Notes under the pieces: generated by a model
Seen by the model: only the letters and a program-made list of their open reading frames with translations
Told to the model about the DNA's origin: nothing
Database searches by the model: none
Origin: Anaerolineaceae bacterium
GTDB lineage: Bacteria > Chloroflexota > Anaerolineae > Anaerolineales > Anaerolineaceae
Length of the DNA stretch: 64,000 nt
NCBI GenBank assembly: GCA_030653365.1
Contig: JAURZL010000008.1
Span: forward strand, 40,008 to 104,007
Direction of reading: 5' to 3'
Made by a program: the position numbers and the translations under genes
Shown: positions 61,750 to 64,000 of the stretch, one piece after another
Numbering within the stretch: the first letter of the stretch is position 1
How the letters are laid out: each line of letters starts with the position of its first letter

Positions 61750-63471
61750 TTATGGTTTGATATTTGGTAACTCCAAAAAAAAGCCATCGAGTAATTCCTT
61801 TCCATACATGCGAACAACTTCATTTCCCCAAGCATGACAAGGAAACGGATAATAACCACATTCTCCGTACTCACTTGCACACAATATAGTTGCCTTTCCT
61901 CCATCGATTGTGCACGGCTGAGTTGATCTACGTTCGTAATCATGTGGAAATATAAGTCTGGACTCAAAATCTGAAATATTAAATGATCGAACAAACAAGA
62001 AAGAAATTATTATAGCCAAACTTAAAACACCAATATATCCCTGTATTTTCTGTGAAATATTAAAATTGGAAAGAATCCAATAAATCCCTGCTGCCAGACA
62101 AATAGAAAAAAGAAATAGAATATAAACATAACCGAAGCGTAGATTTGGGGACACAAAAATCCAAAATATAAAACCTGCAAAAAAACCGGTAATCGTTATC
62201 CATAATGATTTTGAAAAAGTGAGTTTATTTCTTAGTAAGGAAACCAATGAAATAATTAGTAGTATGAGGGGAGTAAATAATGATACAAGAACCATCATTT
62301 TCTGGTTGGTGGTTAGATTGAAAAACCAGAATTTAATGCGCTCAAAATACGGTTTGCTCATAACCTCTTCTGCTGGTGCACGTTCATAGAATCCAAATGC
62401 TCTTATTCCAAAAGCATCATCTTTTACCAAGCTTTCTGGAATACGCCACTCAACAGGTAAAGCTGTAACTGCTGAAGGGTAAATAGCATAACCTGAAATG
62501 ACAACATTTCTAATCATCCAAGGAAGCATGATCAAACCAACCCAAATTGCAATAGGGACTAGTTTTTTGAGTTTAAATGATTTTTTAGACAATAGAGCTA
62601 AAGATATTGGGAGTAAGAAAAGAGGGGCTATTGATATTTTTATTGTGATTGCAAATGCTATTACTGCAGTAATGATAAATAAAGAAAGAATTTTATTTTC
62701 TTGTTTGTTGAATTTCATACTTAAATAACCCACAAACCAGGCAAAATAAGCAACCGGCATGTCAGTTGACGGTGCCGAAGCTTGCGTGCCAATACTAATA
62801 ATTCCCAACGGGATGATTGTTAACCCCCAAATTTGTAATAATCGAATTTCATGTTTCTTGAATACCAGAAAAAATTCCAAAATAAAAAACATAGAGATTA
62901 AAAATATCAAAAGTCCATTAAGAACATGAAATGATCTTCCTCCTAAGAAAGAAAAACTGAAGAGTGCATTTTGCACAAACCAGCTTGAATTATAAGCAAG
63001 GCGATTGAAAAAGTTTCCTAATCCAATTACAACAGGATAACTTTCAATCCAATGAATTGATTGAGCATGATAAATATAGGTGTCTGAATTCTTAATTTCC
63101 CCAGAGGTTAACCAAAGTGTGTATAACAATAAACATAAGCCTGTTGTTACGAAGAGGATTATAGAAATAACTGATGTGGTTGGTTTAAAAATATCATAGG
63201 AATTAAATGGCCTGATCCACCTAAAAAATAAAAATAATCCTGGCAGGGTTATGATAAGAAATGCCAGGATGTTGATAGGAATGAATAAACTAAAAAAAGA
63301 GGCTAGAACATTACAAAAAATAAATCCAATAAAAAAAATGGGTACAAATTGAGAGGGGTAATAAGGAGGATGTTCGTTTTCAGGGTTGAATTTTAAGATT
63401 TGCAATATTGCTTGCCCATATCCGAAGCTGACAATGAAAACGAAGCACCAGATCAGTAAAGTAATGACCAT
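61750..63471 (-). CDS. LIC_10190-like polytopic membrane protein
   Basis: 573 aa with about 12 helices. The segment EIKNSDTYIYHAQSIHWIESYPVVIGLGNFFNRLAYNSSWFVQNALFSF in the first extracellular loop is the marker I associate with the LIC_10190 membrane family, related in layout to GT-C glycosyltransferases (an acidic residue at the first loop, many aromatic residues outside). A C-terminal soluble tail of about 70 residues contains ICASEYGECGYYPFPCH with four cysteines. It is poorer in GC than its neighbours. It might transfer a sugar from a lipid carrier to an envelope substrate (inference). Confidence 0.72.
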   Translation of the reverse strand: MVITLLIWCFVFIVSFGYGQAILQILKFNPENEHPPYYPSQFVPIFFIGFIFCNVLASFFSLFIPINILAFLIITLPGLFLFFRWIRPFNSYDIFKPTTSVISIILFVTTGLCLLLYTLWLTSGEIKNSDTYIYHAQSIHWIESYPVVIGLGNFFNRLAYNSSWFVQNALFSFSFLGGRSFHVLNGLLIFLISMFFILEFFLVFKKHEIRLLQIWGLTIIPLGIISIGTQASAPSTDMPVAYFAWFVGYLSMKFNKQENKILSLFIITAVIAFAITIKISIAPLFLLPISLALLSKKSFKLKKLVPIAIWVGLIMLPWMIRNVVISGYAIYPSAVTALPVEWRIPESLVKDDAFGIRAFGFYERAPAEEVMSKPYFERIKFWFFNLTTNQKMMVLVSLFTPLILLIISLVSLLRNKLTFSKSLWITITGFFAGFIFWIFVSPNLRFGYVYILFLFSICLAAGIYWILSNFNISQKIQGYIGVLSLAIIISFLFVRSFNISDFESRLIFPHDYERRSTQPCTIDGGKATILCASEYGECGYYPFPCHAWGNEVVRMYGKELLDGFFLELPNIKP

Positions 63472-63646
63472 CTAAAACTCCTAAAACCTTAGGATAAGTA
63501 TGATTTCGGAACAATGAAATTATACAATTCAATCTTCGAATAACCAATTGATAAATTGTGTTTGAAATTAGCTGATCTATCCAAACCAAATTATTTTTAA
63601 AAGACTTAAAACATTATACAAATACAATATACAACTTGTATAAACT

Positions 63647-63676
63647 TTGTTCATACCTTATACTTCTTTGTATAAC
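63647..63676 (+). promoter_or_regulatory. Possible promoter of the fasciclin lipoprotein gene
   Basis: TTGTTC at 63647-63652 and TATAAC at 63671-63676 are 18 bases apart, 40 bases before the start codon. TTGTATAA occurs twice in the same stretch, so another start is possible. Confidence 0.4.
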
Positions 63677-63715
63677 GAATAAATAACCAATCAAAATCAA
63701 TAGGAGAAAGAAAAA

Positions 63716-64000
63716 ATGAAAGCATTTCGCTTACCAAGCTTAATTATCGTCCTTGCACTCGTACTCGCTGCCTGTGCACCAGCTGCCCCAGCTGAACCGA
63801 CCGTAGCGCCCATGCCAACCGCCATGCCCACCGAAGCACCTACACAAGAACCCTCCAACACCATCGTCGACATCGCCGCTGGCAACCCTGACTTCTCAAC
63901 CTTAGTCGCTGCCGTCCTGGCTGCTGACCTGGCAGAAGCCCTCAGTGGAGAAGGTCCCTTCACCGTCTTCGCCCCCACCAATGAAGCCTTTGCTAAATTA
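63716..64000 (+). CDS. Fasciclin-domain lipoprotein (partial, cut by the window end)
   Basis: First 95 codons, open to the end. AGGAG precedes the ATG. Signal [15 protein letters not shown] with lipobox, a Pro/Thr/Glu linker of about 30 residues, then the start of a fasciclin (FAS1) domain: [21 protein letters not shown] and [19 protein letters not shown]1 proteins mediate adhesion. Codons end mostly in C, unlike the AT-rich upstream gene, fitting strong expression. Confidence 0.92.
   Translation, partial: MKAFRLPSLIIVLALVLAACAPAAPAEPTVAPMPTAMPTEAPTQEPSNTIVDIAAGNPDFSTLVAAVLAADLAEALSGEGPFTVFAPTNEAFAKL

Overview
The window reads as a chromosomal segment of a free-living, signalling-rich bacterium, most likely a member of the Chloroflexota (Anaerolineae-like). 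This is an inference from the mix of families and not from a marker gene: many short lipoproteins with lipoboxes, CAP/LysM and GerMN-type secreted proteins, DesK/NarL-type two-component pairs beside ABC-2 exporters, an LIC_10190-type membrane protein and a fasciclin lipoprotein, with no outer-membrane genes. The sequence is moderately AT-rich and coding-dense. There is no rRNA, tRNA, CRISPR array, phage module or intact transposon.

Layout. 1-11.6 kb: an orphan OmpR-type response regulator, a frameshifted aminoglycoside-phosphotransferase-like gene, three tandem paralogous lipoproteins, a CAP-LysM surface protein, an SDR/GNAT pair, a heme-c-motif diguanylate cyclase and small stress or modification enzymes (GyrI-like, SGNH, two VOC proteins, an AAC(2')-like acetyltransferase). 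11.8-18.3 kb: a palindrome, a DUF485 protein, an ActP-like sodium:solute symporter and a 1239-residue PHP-Cache-PAS-CBS-DUF294 fusion protein. 18.4-21.8 kb: methyltransferase, EamA transporter, DinB protein and a CPBP protease with a poly-A frameshift. 22-28.5 kb: a redox cluster of two multiheme cytochromes (15 and 14 CxxCH), a two-cluster ferredoxin, an FAD oxidoreductase and a heme-b-like membrane protein, followed on the other strand by a receiver-domain protein, an ASCH-like protein and a small membrane protein. 28.8-39 kb: two two-component systems around two ABC-2 export systems. 39-45 kb: two uroporphyrinogen-decarboxylase-fold proteins, a GGDEF protein with an altered active-site motif, a CPBP-like protein, and a PadR/DUF1048 pair behind a textbook promoter with an overlapping operator. 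45.5-54.5 kb: a Flp-pilin/lectin-like fusion, a PIN-domain remnant, a PAS/PP2C phosphatase, a probable small RNA, a structured leader, a polar amino acid ABC transporter, a decayed HD-GYP copy beside an intact HD-GYP gene, and a DUF3267 protease. 54.5-64 kb: a 29-codon CitE remnant in front of a FlK-like thioesterase, a second CAP protein, a GerMN lipoprotein, a radical SAM protein, an EamA transporter, a three-gene ABC-2 exporter, an LIC_10190-like membrane protein, and the start of a fasciclin lipoprotein cut by the window end.

How it works together. Two themes dominate. The first is signal transduction: c-di-GMP synthesis and breakdown, DesK/NarL pairs, a PP2C phosphatase and a Cache/CBS/NTase protein. 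The second is envelope traffic and electron transfer: the multiheme cluster, ABC-2 exporters and lipoproteins. There is also clear evidence of ongoing gene decay: two frameshifts and three gene remnants (PIN, HD-GYP, CitE), none of which produces a full-length ORF. The items I would look at first are the PHP...DUF294 fusion beside its symporter, the multiheme cluster, and the RNA-rich interval 48976-49340.
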